Below are positions 44,851 to 55,330 of a stretch of DNA of 64,000 nucleotides, piece after piece. The DNA lies in the NCBI RefSeq assembly GCF_963676685.1, contig NC_092348.1:27503386-27567385 (forward strand), in the 5' to 3' direction. The translations under genes were made by a program, and so were the position numbers. The notes below the pieces were generated by a model. The model made no database searches. It was given only the letters and a program-made list of their open reading frames with translations, and was not told the origin of the DNA. Positions within the stretch are counted from its first letter, which is position 1. Each line of letters opens with the position of its first letter. The DNA comes from Mytilus edulis. Taxonomy: Eukaryota; Mollusca; Bivalvia; Mytilida; Mytilidae.

Positions 44851-45438
44851 GTAAGTATTGTTTTTAAGAATTGTTTGAATTAAGATGTTGGTAACGTTCA
44901 TATAATAAAACTTAACAACACATGATATACAACAAAAAACAAACAGACGTTTTCAATGGCTAACACAGTTTAAATGCTGATATCAATGATGAGTGAGTTT
45001 ATTTAGATACGTTGGTGGATGTTTCCACCAACCCATTTAATATCTATGATACGTATTTTTTTTCTTAACAAGCTATAAAATTCATTACATAGTTCAGATA
45101 ATAACGAGCAACGCGGTTATTGAAATTTGACAGCAGCATGAAAACATCACGTGCAATCTTGTAGAGAAATAATTAATTGATATTTTTTAGATGAATACTA
45201 TCTTTGGTTTTAGTCTTTGACAAAAAACTATTCTTGATAAAAAAATTTAACTGATAACATAGCCAGTGAATCTACAATTAAACATTGAATATACATCTTA
45301 TATGTTAATTATGCCTTTTCAAATACAAGAATATCAATCTGGATGTGCTACGATATTCCTTTCAATCATATAAAAAGCGCTAGCAAAATTTTATGTCCGG
45401 TTAAATTGAGTAAATCAATTAGGTATTTTATTTTTCAG

Positions 45439-45609
45439 TGCATGGTAATTGGGGCTCATGGTTAGATTGGTCAAAATGATTACAATCCTGTAATGGTGGA
45501 ACCCAGTCAAGAACGCGATACTGTGATAATCCTGCACCTGATCTATATGGATTGGAATGCACTGGAACAAACATGTCATCGAAGACTTGTAATACAGATA
45601 TTTGTTCGG
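45439..45609 (+). pseudogene. TSP1 exon of locus C with Cys to TGA
   Basis: The exon is 171 bp, phase 1 to 1, the same length as 10014-10184. It reads HGNWGSWLDWSK, stop, LQSCNGGTQSRTRYC, then ECTGT and TCNTDICSG. The TGA at 45477-45479 stands where TSP1 repeats have the first Cys after W-S-x. Everything else in the domain is kept. Confidence 0.88.
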
Positions 45610-45739
45610 GTAAAATATATATATTAATCATTTGAATGGCAATGTTTACCTTTAATCTGAATCATTCTCAAAAATTCGACTAGTTAATACTATTTTATTA
45701 TTATTATTATACATACAGTGTGGATTAACAAACTAAAAA

Positions 45740-45945
45740 TAAGAAGATGTGGTATGAATGCCATTCAGACAACTATCGAACATAATTCATTCAAATTCAA
45801 ATTCAAACATATTTCTGGGCACTGAACCATCCGCCTAACCTGAGATAATGGTTTAACAACACGGCATAAGGACACACTACCTAACTCAATAGATTAGCAC
45901 AAAGAAACCAGCTATACACAATAGTATAAAAGTACTCGCAGAACA
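45740..45945. repeat. Interspersed repeat R4 copy
   Basis: Contains GATGTGGTATGAATGCC, CCTAACCTGAGATAATGG and GTATAAAAGTACTCGCAG. It ends directly at the CCP fragment that follows. Confidence 0.65.
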
Positions 45946-46013
45946 GTCTGATAGATGCTTGACCTTGTGCAAAGCTGGTCATATATGGAATGCTATTCCA
46001 CCTCCATGTGCTC
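45946..46013 (+). pseudogene. Truncated CCP end of locus C
   Basis: The frame reads RCLTLCKAGHIWNAIPPPCA and then a GTGAGT donor in phase 1: the third Cys, Trp and Pro-x-Cys end of a sushi domain. The first half is replaced by an R4 repeat. The place between TSP1 and module X matches the CCP-half exon 9323-9473 of locus A. Confidence 0.6.
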
Positions 46014-46550
46014 GTGAGTTATCATCTTATATCACTAAGTCTTTTATTGTAACATAAATGTACTAGAAAATTGATTTGAATTTGATCAAGAATAAATTTT
46101 AGAGTATGCGTTTTTTGTTGAATTTTATGTATTTATGTATATCGAAAAGGTGTACTTAGTCTTAAGTTGCGAAAGTGAAGCGAAGAAAAGCTTTACAGAG
46201 GATGACATCAAACTAGTTACAACAGTTCTTTTTTTTGTGTTTAATAGAATCAATTCAATTCCGCAACAATATCACCCCTTGTTTAACTACTAGTATGCCT
46301 TAAATATACTACTTCTCCTTCTCTTCTTTATATACAGAAAAAACATGAACTGGTTGATGATTACTTTCTGACGCATGCCTGGTTTAACAGTATTGTTATA
46401 GATTAAAAATATATTTTTAGTTTCATAATGATTTTTCGATTTTTATATATACAAATGTATATGTATAAGTAATATTTTTCAATTTTTATTTTTAATTTTT
46501 GGTATAAGATAAAACAAGATACATATTAAAAATGTACGTATTTGTAAGTG

Positions 46551-47110
46551 TCAAGGAGTGCTGCAGGCTGTTGGTTCAGGTAATTTGTTCCAGTCTTTTA
46601 TAGTTTGGCAGAAAAATGAAAATTTGAAACTGTCTTTGCTGTCTCGAGGTTGTCGGTGTGTTTGTTCGTGGCTAGACCTGGAGTTTGATTTGCTTTTAAT
46701 TAGTATGTCAGTATGTGGTATGGCGGTTTTGTTGTTTATAATTATATGGAACATATTTAATCGGCTTTTGAGTCTTCTTTCTTGTAAGGTTGACCAGTGA
46801 AGTGTGTTAAGCATGTTTGTTACTCTTTCAGTATATTGGTATTTAGAGCATACGTATCTCGCTGCACGTCTTTGAACTTTTCTATGGAGTTAATGTTTAT
46901 CTGTTGTGTAAGAGTCCCAGACAGTGCAGCAGTATTCTAGTTTTGGTCTAATAAGTGCTTGATATACTCGGTCTTTGGTGGTTACTTAGTTTATTTTTTA
47001 GATATCTTCTGATGAATACAAGGGTCTTATTTGCTTTTGATGTCAAGTTCTGAATGTGTTTGTTCCATTTTAAATTTGATGATATAGTTATTTATACCTA
47101 AATATTTTGC
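46551..47110 (-). mobile_element. LINE reverse-transcriptase C-terminal fragment
   Basis: The last frame (46551-46814) reads MLNTLHWSTLQERRLKSRLN and later TIKDWNKLP, the end of Jockey/CR1-type LINE ORF2. Upstream in shifted frames are FIRRYLKN, RPKLEYCCTVWDSYT and VQRRAARYV, all conserved in these elements. It is broken by frameshifts and lies in an intron of locus C. Confidence 0.8.
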
Positions 47111-47334
47111 ATTTTCAACTGACTTAAGAATGTGACCGTGCATATCATAATAAAAATGGATAGGTGTTTTACTGGAAATAAATAGAAGCTTTCTTTAAAG
47201 TATTTTCACGATAATTGAATTAGTTCATTTTTAGTATCTTGTGAATCAAGAAGCAATCATCTGTGATATATTGAATATCTAAATAAATATCTGCTGTTGT
47301 CCACGTCATAATTTTTAGGTCTCCTAGTTACATG

Positions 47335-47720
47335 ATTGTATAATCACATTAGATGTATGTTTCATTATAATACGTTATTCTGATTGGCTACATTGCAATC
47401 TCGCGTTATTCCTTAGTCAATTTCATTACACAATCAAATGTATCATTCATGATGACACGAGGTCACACAATAAAGTGCACAGGTAAATTAAATAAAAACT
47501 TGATAATAATTGTGTTTTCATGATCCTAGCTCAAAATGTAATTATAAGTATTGAATGCTTCTTTTTGTAACTTCATAGGGTTGTAAAAACGTTGACCGTG
47601 CGCACATTTTTAGAATGAAGTTCTTCCGCGCTTCATACAAAATGAGCTTCGGTCAACGATTTTACACCCAAATAAAATTGCAAAAAGAAGCATTCAATTT
47701 TTAAATGAACACGCTATTCT
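47335..47720. repeat. Hairpin interspersed repeat, copy 2
   Basis: The same family as 19490-19860, with GTAAAAACGTTGACCG and CGGTCAACGATTTTAC arms; the arms are slightly less perfect than in copy 1. Confidence 0.75.
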
Positions 47721-47823
47721 TCTAGATAATATACATTGTACCAGACATTTTATAATCAAAGCTATTAATTACATGTACCTGTACAAATTTAAAACACAAA
47801 TACAACATTCTGTATTTTAAAAG

Positions 47824-48099
47824 GTTCCGATTCACCTAGAGCAGTGCGTGCAACTGCAGCTGTAACGTACAATGATGTGGATTGTAGTAAGGACGAACGA
47901 GAATTTGCTACGCTTAATCTGAATTTAAACAACCTCCAATGTGTGGAGAATAAAACATGTACGGTTAGCACGACTACATCTGAATGTGAAAGAAGACGAG
48001 GGCAATCAACTGTAACATCTGTTCAAACTGTTATACAAATTTATTCTGGACTGTCAGAACACCCGTTAATTTTAGAAGAGTTTTATTCTAACAAAATAG
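47824..48099 (+). CDS. Module X exon of locus C (frame intact)
   Basis: The exon is 276 bp, phase 1 to 1, open, with donor GTTTGT. The product has AAVTYNDVDCSKDERE, then LQCVENKTCTVSTTTSEC, ERRRG and VQTVIQIYSGL. The Cys order and the Arg run followed by a beta-like strand match 8838-9095. Unknown family. Confidence 0.7.
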
Positions 48100-48349
48100 G
48101 TTTGTTTATATTTGTGTTCCTATGTTGAGTATGCGAAGGACCCCTAGTTTATTCAAAATTGATAAAATGCGAGTGGAGACAAAACATGATGCTTTTTTGC
48201 ACAGATACTCATTACAGGATCATCCATATATTCACATGGAACAAGTGTTTTGTAAAAGTAATTACAAATAATCTTAGTTTAAAGGTAAAGCTGATGGTAT
48301 TTGACCATGCCATGTATTAGCATTAATTTAAAACTTTTACTCATTATAA

Positions 48350-48430
48350 AAAAAGAAGGAGATGTGGTATGATTGCCCATGGGGCAACTATCCACCAATG
48401 TTCAAATGAAGTGAATGAAAGCATTCATCA
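48350..48430 (+). repeat. Fragment of interspersed repeat R4
   Basis: Contains GATGTGGTATGATTGCCCAT and GGCAACTATCCACCAATG. Confidence 0.65.
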
Positions 48431-48662
48431 AAAAGCGTGTTTCATAACCTAAGTATGCTTGGAACGATTTTCTTAATACTTTACATTATTTTTTAAATTG
48501 GTGAATAAGGCATAAGAGAAAAAGGGTCTTTCAAACTTGTTGACATGAAGTCTTGCTTTTGATTGTGTGTTCGTGGATTAACTGGATTAAAATGATAAAT
48601 ATTACTGCTTAACTGAATGGTAATTGCATTCACAAAGAATTGATATGTTTATTTTTTTAAAG

Positions 48663-48811
48663 TTTCTTCTGGATTATTGGAAGTGGTTACCACGGATGTT
48701 CTGACTATATATGACAAAGGCACTATTTATGCAGCTGATATGTCTTCACTTATATAATTAAAATAGACATAACATGTCCAGAGGGAACTGTCGAACAACA
48801 GTTAATTTGTG
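48663..48811 (+). pseudogene. Module Y exon of locus C, one base short
   Basis: The first part reads SSGLLEVVTTDVLTIYDKG and YAADMSSL; the end DITCPEGTVEQQLICG is in a different frame. The length is 149 instead of 150. The end matches the [13 protein letters not shown] end of 7624-7809. Confidence 0.7.
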
Positions 48812-49304
48812 GTATGAATAAATCTGTTTAACCGTAAATCATATAACATTGTTCTGAAAGTTAGAAACGGACGAACCATGTTTTTACAGTGTAAGATGTG
48901 TTTGCCAATAAAAAGTTTGAAATCAGTTTTAATGTTCAGAATTTTTCACAAGGGGTTTAAAAGATAAGCAACGATAAAACAGATACAACTGAACTATAGT
49001 TTATTTTTCTTTAGTTACTTTCTGAACATTTTAAAAATCCGTTTTGTTCTATGAAAGTGGAATATAATTGGTTTTGAAATTCTACAAATTTATATAACTA
49101 AATTTCCGTATGGACAAACAGATTGTATAAAAATGTACAGAACACTGTTTCTTTTCTTACTTTATTTATTGGCGGTACTTACTTTTAAATGCTGATGCTG
49201 TTTGGTTTATATTTGATATACAATCCAGACAATTATAATATCATAGAAGTGCATTCAATGATTGCAAGGAACATTATTTACGATTATTTATGAAATATTT
49301 GTAG

Positions 49305-49460
49305 ACGAATGTCCTTTTGGTACATATTGGATCAATGGAGTTTGTGTTATGTGTCCCAAAGGAACTTACCAAGACGAAAGTGGACAAGTTAACTGTAAAA
49401 GTTGTCCTAATGGTTTAACAACCTATTTTATCGCTTCTAAAAATGGAAGTGAATGTACGG
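49305..49460 (+). CDS. GCC2/GCC3 repeat exon of locus C (frame intact)
   Basis: The exon is 156 bp, phase 1 to 1, open, with acceptor TATTTGTAG and donor GTGAGT. It reads ECPFGTYWINGVCVMCPKG, then GQVNCKSCPNGLTT and SECTG, a complete Cys-rich ephrin-receptor-like repeat. Confidence 0.88.
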
Positions 49461-49485
49461 GTGAGTAGAAACTTTTTTTCATAAA

Positions 49486-49557
49486 ATTGTCCTAATGGTT
49501 TAACAATACAGTAAATCGCTTCTAAAAATGAAAGTGAATGCACAGGTTAGTAGAAAC
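49486..49557 (+). repeat. Tandem copy of the end of the GCC2 exon
   Basis: It repeats about 71 bp of 49402-49472 (exon end plus donor) at an offset of 85 bp, with changes including a stop and GTTAGT in place of GTGAGT. Confidence 0.85.
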
Positions 49558-50138
49558 AATGTCTTTACACGAAAACTAAAGACTGAGCAACCAAGAAGAC
49601 ACATAGATATGCAAAATAAAAAACAAACAAAAACTGAACACCATGGCATATTCAAGAAACAGAAGTCATGACGAACACACACTAGGAACACCCAGAGTCA
49701 AAAACAGGACAGGATAGACAATGAATGCTGTTCTATTAGATCGTGGTACTTGCCAATGAACCTTTCGAGAAAAAAAGACAATATGTTCTTTAACAAAAGG
49801 CTGTCTCATTGATTGTTTGTTCAAATGACGTTTTACAAAGTTTGAGCTACAGATGTATGCTCTATAATATCGTATGAGTTGAATGAGAAATACATACCCT
49901 AAACGCTTGTAAAGTTTGAATGATGCTGCTAAGGTGAGGAATAGTCATTTTTTTAAAAATAAAATGGTCTCGTTTTTCAAAGATTCTGTTACTGCGATTA
50001 TCTCTGTTGTGAAAACCGATGTTAAAAGTAAAATCACAAAAATACTGAACTTCGAGGAAAATTAAAAAATATACAATAAATGTATACAAGTATATATGAA
50101 CCATAGAAATCTGTTTCTTTTAATTCTTTCGTCTCTAG

Positions 50139-50330
50139 TTGAGGAAACTCATGTGCCCGGAAGGTTCATCAGGTCCTGCTTACTACCCTTCATGTTATTC
50201 CTGTGTATCATATTCATTACTGTCCTTGCTCTATATACAACTGATCGTTCTCTTGCTCGTTTTTATTTTGTGTTTTTCCCTTGAGTCAAAACTGATCAAG
50301 TTGACAAATGGTAGAAGTAGTTAGTACATG
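50139..50330 (+). pseudogene. Degenerate second GCC2-like exon of locus C
   Basis: After acceptor CGTCTCTAG one frame reads KLMCPEGSSGPAYYPSCYSC, the start of a GCC2 repeat, but the phase is wrong by one and the second half has no Cys pattern in that frame. No donor was identified. Confidence 0.5.
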
Positions 50331-50543
50331 TGAAGTTTAAAATAACATTAAATTATTCTTTTCATCAATTCATTTATTTGGCGAAGTTTAATAAGTAAAT
50401 TACAGATATACATTTATCAACAAATAAAGCATGCAAGTTGTGTGTACTTACTCTTTTCCTCAAACACAGAATTGCTGGCTTAATTGTGTAAAAATCAAAA
50501 CAATGTTGTATTTGTTAATGGAATTATATTTCTTTTTTTTCAG

Positions 50544-50585
50544 TGTACGACATCGTTACAGATACTCTAGTGACCGAGTCTTCAG
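50544..50585 (+). CDS. Short stalk exon of locus C
   Basis: The exon is 42 bp, phase 1 to 1, acceptor TTTTTTTTCAG, donor GTAAAT. It encodes VYDIVTDTLVTESSG and is the counterpart of 4547-4585. Confidence 0.65.
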
Positions 50586-52010
50586 GTAAATCTTACCACA
50601 TAAATTGATAAAAAGCTTATCAGTTCAGTATACATAATGTTGTGTTTTTTCTCAAAGATATTAAACGTTACTACCTATACAAATTAGTCGAAATGTCTTG
50701 CTGAGAGTTTAGCTTGTTGTATAAAACCAGCACAAACCTACCTAGTAGATGAGCTGTTGGAGTATAATACTCGTAGATGGTCCTTTGATTTAAACCTAGT
50801 ATACTATCTTTAAAATTTGTAATATATCATTATCATATATCCGATTAAGAATTATTTAATAGGATCTATATTCTATTCTGCATATAAATTTGCTTGCGTG
50901 TACAATCATTTCGAAAACGTTCAGTATCGTTTCTTGATTACGATATTCATACTCTTCTATAAGGTACAATAATAGTCCCTATAATAACTTAGCTTTAATA
51001 TAGAAAAATAGGTTTTAATGACTAGTTATTCTGTATCTATTGTTGTTCCAACGGTCTAAGTAAAAGGAGGCACTAATTGTTAAAGTATCTATTTTAACCT
51101 CGTATAAAGATGACCATAGATAAATCTGCTATATTTGAAAGTCCTTATTTGTCATAAAGCTCCTTGAGTATTACAATATTTATTTACCTTTGGCTTTCAA
51201 AGGTTTTAGTTGGATGTTTCTCTGATGAACGTAATCCTGTAAAGCGTTTCAGATGCACCAGTTTTTTTTCAAATTTTATTTTCTGTAACCATTATACTAA
51301 AATCAGTCATAATTTGATTGAAACATTAAAGGTCATTTTTTTTTTACTTTTTTCGGTATTTTGGTGTTGATCGCATATGTTTTATGTATGTTCAACTTAT
51401 TCTTAAATATTATCGAATCGGGTCAACTGATATATGGTCTATTGCCGAATTCCTTAAAACTCATTCATTTTAGCGAATGACAATATTAATGTGATACAAA
51501 AATGTGCCAAAAACTGCAAACTTATTTTAGACCATAAAAGACTTTTTTTATACCGATAATAGATGTAAATATTTTTTATGATTTTTATAAAACTTTTATA
51601 AAAAAGGTGTAAATACGATTTTTTTTAATCGTCTCTCATAATTCATATGACATATCATTGTGTTTGTTGTGGAATTCTACTTGAATGTTATACAAGTAAG
51701 AAGTTTAACTAGCAAATAAAACCATTTTCTGTATAAGGAAATGTCTGTCCGAAACCAGGAAAACTCATCATAAATATCATGCAGTTATACGTATCTATCA
51801 CAGTTACGTGTCTAGTTCCCTGACACGTGGATTGTACGCCATATGGACATCATACGCCTATTAGTTCTTTCAATAATCAATAAAGCATGAATCACATAAT
51901 ATACAAGTACTGTGACTGCAAAAATGTCTGTTTAAAAACCATTTATTTAATCATAGTTAACCTTAAGTTGCAACACCAATTCAAAACATAATAATTTTAT
52001 ATTTTTCTAG
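50586..52010. other. Intron of locus C, nothing recognised
   Basis: AT-rich DNA without a recognisable repeat or coding domain. Confidence 0.4.
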
Positions 52011-52101
52011 GAAATCAATATGTTGCTGGTGTAGTCGTTGGGATAGTTATTCCCTTGATCATGATTGTTTTTATTGTGTATTTTGGATGGAAGAAATACA
52101 G
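52011..52101 (+). CDS. Transmembrane exon of locus C
   Basis: The exon is 91 bp, phase 1 to 2. It encodes YVAGVVVGIVIPLIMIVFIV followed by YFGWKKY, a type I helix with basic stop-transfer. Acceptor TTTTTCTAG, donor GTAAGT. Confidence 0.85.
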
Positions 52102-52557
52102 GTAAGTATATACAAAAAAACTACAAGTATATTTTTCGAAGATATTGTTTTACTCAACTTGAGCATGTTGAGTGTTCATTGTAAACCTTGATATTAAAAT
52201 AAGGAAATGAGTTGTGATGGCTAATTAAATAACTATCTACCAAAGTTGAAATGAAGTGGATGCAGGCAAATGCCTTCAATAGTTAGAAAATTTACACAGC
52301 AAAGGGGGCGTGGAAGGTAACAACTACAATGATACAAAAAATAAAATGTTTAATAGCAGTAAAACATACGACCTCTGCAGCTTAATGACTAAGCTGTAGT
52401 GTAAAGATTTTATTTTTATTCTTAAAATCGAACCTTTGCAATTGGGCTTTGAATCAAGTATAGTAAAACGTTGGAAATGTGTTAACGAAAAAGCAATCTA
52501 TAAATACAACAAACCCATAAAAAGACAAATCATAATTGTTCTCATTGTTTGTTTTAG

Positions 52558-52605
52558 GACATACATATATGAAGTTAGAAGGAAGGAAAAGTTGAAGAAA
52601 TTAAG
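52558..52605 (+). CDS. Cytoplasmic tail exon 1 of locus C
   Basis: The exon is 48 bp, phase 2 to 2, following the membrane exon in phase. It encodes a basic tail, RTYIYEVRRKEKLKKLR. Confidence 0.65.
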
Positions 52606-52767
52606 GTATAAAATTAAACAAAAAATTAAAATATGAAAGAATTGTTTTTCGCATTAACACACAGATACACACCCAAACAATTTTAAATTGGAAAACAGTG
52701 TCTTTTATCATCACAATACAATACATTATGCATATTTGTTAGAATTTAAGCAAAAGATTCCAAATTG

Positions 52768-53475
52768 TAGTAATAAAATTAACGGTACCAATTTTCTTGT
52801 ACCAGATGCGCATTTCGACAATACATGTCTCTTCAGTGATGCTCGTGGCCAAAATATTTGAAATCCAAAGCTTATATAAAAGATAAAGAGCTATAATCCA
52901 AAAGGTCCAAAAAGTATAGCCAGATCCTTGAAAGGAATCAGAGCTTTGCATGAGGGAGATACATTCCTTAATTTATAATAATTTTTATCATTTTGTAACA
53001 GCACATTTTAATAACACAAAAGATCTGTATTTTCATGCCAGTACCGAAGTACTGGCTACTGGGGTGGTGATACCCTCGGGGACTAATAGTCCACCAGCAG
53101 AGGCATCGACCCAGTGGTAGTAATGAAATTAACGGTACCAATTTTCTTGCACCAGATGCGCATTTCGACAATACATGTCTCTTCAGTGATGCTCGTGGCC
53201 AAAATATTTGAAATCCAAAGCTTATATAAAAGATGAAGAGCTATAATCCAAAATGTCCAAAAAGTATAGCCAGATCCTTGAAAGGAATCAGAGCTTTGCA
53301 TGAGGGAGATACATTCCTTAATATCTAATAATTTTTATCATTTTGTAACAGCAAATTTTAATAACACAAAAAATCCGTATTTTCATGTCAGTACCGTAGT
53401 ACTGGCTACTGGGCTGGTGATACCCTCGGGGAATAATAGTCCACCAGCAGAGGCATCGATCCAGTGGTAGTAATA
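52768..53475. repeat. Tandem pair of SINE-like repeat R2, period 350 bp
   Basis: Two nearly identical copies (52768-53117 and 53118-53475). Each has CAGATGCGCATTTCGACAAT, CTCTTCAGTGATGCTCG, then GTGATACCCTCGGGGA and ends with CAGTGGTAGTAAT. The dimer lies in the last intron of locus C. Confidence 0.9.
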
Positions 53476-53657
53476 TGCATAGGACACGTTTGACACTGGA
53501 TGTAAGCCAATTAAACAGCAACTAATATACATTTTCAATAAGTCAGTCATTCAAGGCAAAAACGAAAACTTTAGTAGAATTAAATACAAGCATTTTTAAA
53601 ATGTCATAGAAATAACACAAAATAGTATGCAAGAATCAAACGAAGTGTGTTTAACCG

Positions 53658-53867
53658 TACTGTGGATTCATTTATTTTCGTGGGTACCAATTTTCGTGGA
53701 TTAAGAAAAACTTGCATGTTCGTGGATATTTAAATTCGTGGTTTTGACGATTCTGCATATAAGCCTATAAGAAATTTGATATTCGTTGAAAATTTAATTT
53801 CGTGGTTCACCTGTACCCACGAAAGCAACGAAAATTGGTATTCAACGAATAATAATGAATCTACAGT
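53658..53867. mobile_element. Foldback MITE of about 210 bp
   Basis: The ends TACTGTGGATTCA and TGAATCTACAGTA are inverted, with inner TTCGTGG/CCACGAA units repeated along both arms. No ORF. Confidence 0.75.
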
Positions 53868-54155
53868 ATTTCAAAATCACAAACAATTTATAACTTATAT
53901 GGATAGTGGATGAAACCGAAAAGCATGAATACATATGTAAATTAATTCAGAAGCACATATAAACGTTTTGTATTTAAAATCAGGAATCTCTTGAAAATTT
54001 ATTTAGTAAACAATAATTGAAATAATTCTTTCAAAAAGGTTTTTGAACATGAATTGGTGTTGCGTTGAGCTTTTCAAAGTTTTAAGTTGAAACTAAATAA
54101 TGTTGTGTGTTCATTTTGATAACCTTTGCTGTAAAAGAGTGTATTTCCATTCCAG

Positions 54156-54222
54156 CGAAATGAAGGAAAAGCAGGACGAGGCAAGCTGGTCGAATTTATT
54201 TTATCAACCAGACAACTTTTAG
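54156..54222 (+). CDS. Last coding exon of locus C
   Basis: The exon is 67 bp, entered in phase 2 from 52605. It encodes SEMKEKQDEASWSNLFYQPD plus Asn-Phe and then TAG at 54220-54222. Acceptor TTCCATTCCAG. The short tail has no known signalling motif that I can name. Confidence 0.7.
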
Positions 54223-54715
54223 AAATTGAACTTTATATGATCCTGTTTTTATTTATATACTTTCTGTGTGCATAAGTTTTATGACAACAAAATGTTACCC
54301 AAACATATTAAATTTGCTAAATGAAAAAAGGGAAGAAGTAAATGTGGTTGATTTAATATAACTTAAAAGTTTTGAAATACATTTTAATTACATAAAGAGT
54401 ATTGTAGATAAAGAGGGGAAACTTCTTTTTCAATTCTGTCAAACAAACAGATTTTTATCGCAGAGTATATTATATATATTTTAATTAGTTTTTTCAATCC
54501 TATTGAGATAGATTATCTTAACCAGCTTAATATATGTGTTTATTTGATAAAATCAGCACCAACTGTTCTAAATTAAGTTCCAAATTCTTTATTAAGCCTT
54601 CTTAGACACATTGGGTGTTTATTTCTTTTGAAAATTTGATATTGTAATTAAACAAGTCCTAGGTATGAATATGAATCCATTGTCTATATATGTTATTTAA
54701 TCTTAAATGTGTAAA

Positions 54716-54721
54716 AATAAA
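54716..54721 (+). terminator. Possible poly(A) signal of locus C
   Basis: AATAAA, about 495 bp past the stop codon, with a further AATAAA close behind. Confidence 0.35.
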
Positions 54722-54730
54722 AACACAAAT

Positions 54731-55000
54731 AAAGGCAAGAGTAGTATACTGCTGTTCAAAAGTCATAAATCGATTGAGACAAAACAAAATCCGGGTAACA
54801 AACTAAAACAAAGGGAAGCTCATCTACCATAAAAGGAAAACAACGAAACAACAGAAACACTGAAGTGCAAAAAAAAACCGACAATGCTACATACGTTATT
54901 AGATAGCAACTGTAAAAGGGGGACGAAAGATACCAGAGGGACAGTCAAACTCATAAATCGAAAATAATCTGACAACGCCATGGCTAAAAATGGAAAGGAC
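54731..55000 (-). repeat. Interspersed repeat R3 on the minus strand
   Basis: Contains GTATACTGCTGTTCAAAAG and GACGAAAGATACCAGAGGGA, then TGACAACGCCATGGC, the reverse of R3. Confidence 0.7.
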
Positions 55001-55330
55001 AAAAAGGCAACATTCCTGCCTTGTCACAAGATATTTAAGAAAAAAATGGTGGGTTGAGTCTTGTTTTGTGGCTAGCCAAACCGCGCGCATTTGTGCATCT
55101 TTACGAGCAGACTTGTTTGTATACTGTCATGAATCACAGTTTATGGTGGAACTCATTAAAGAACCGTCTGCATTTAACTGATAAATATAACAACACTTAC
55201 CGTTAGCTTTATATTTTGTTACTTAAATAAGCAAGGATTCTCTAAACACACTGCTCAAATGTACCGAAAGGGACTTACTTAATATAAATCAAGTATTAAC
55301 AGCAATAATTGTACTTTCCGGGAAACTCAT

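Larger units (their letters stand above)
30789..54222 (+). pseudogene. Locus C: paralogue of locus A on the opposite strand (overview)
   Basis: Exons recognised: 30789-31030, 36484-36661, 36865-36973, 37709-37954, 39198-39395, 44616-44850, 45439-45609, a CCP end at 45946-46013, 47824-48099, 48663-48811, 49305-49460, a damaged one from 50139, 50544-50585, 52011-52101, 52558-52605 and 54156-54222. The order mirrors the C-terminal half of locus A. The pentraxin domain, the first X-Y module and two GCC2 repeats are missing between 39396 and 44615. One-base indels or in-frame stops occur in at least six exons, and there is no start exon, so it is most likely a pseudogene, though the membrane and tail exons look well kept. 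Confidence 0.7.

Noticed and set aside
46558..46800. 80-codon plus ORF
   Set aside because: It is antisense to the LINE reverse-transcriptase end, which has recognisable conserved motifs.
52436..52636. 66-codon ORF around the first tail exon of locus C taken as a gene
   Set aside because: Only 52558-52605 is flanked by proper splice sites and matches the phase of the membrane exon; the rest is intron read-through.
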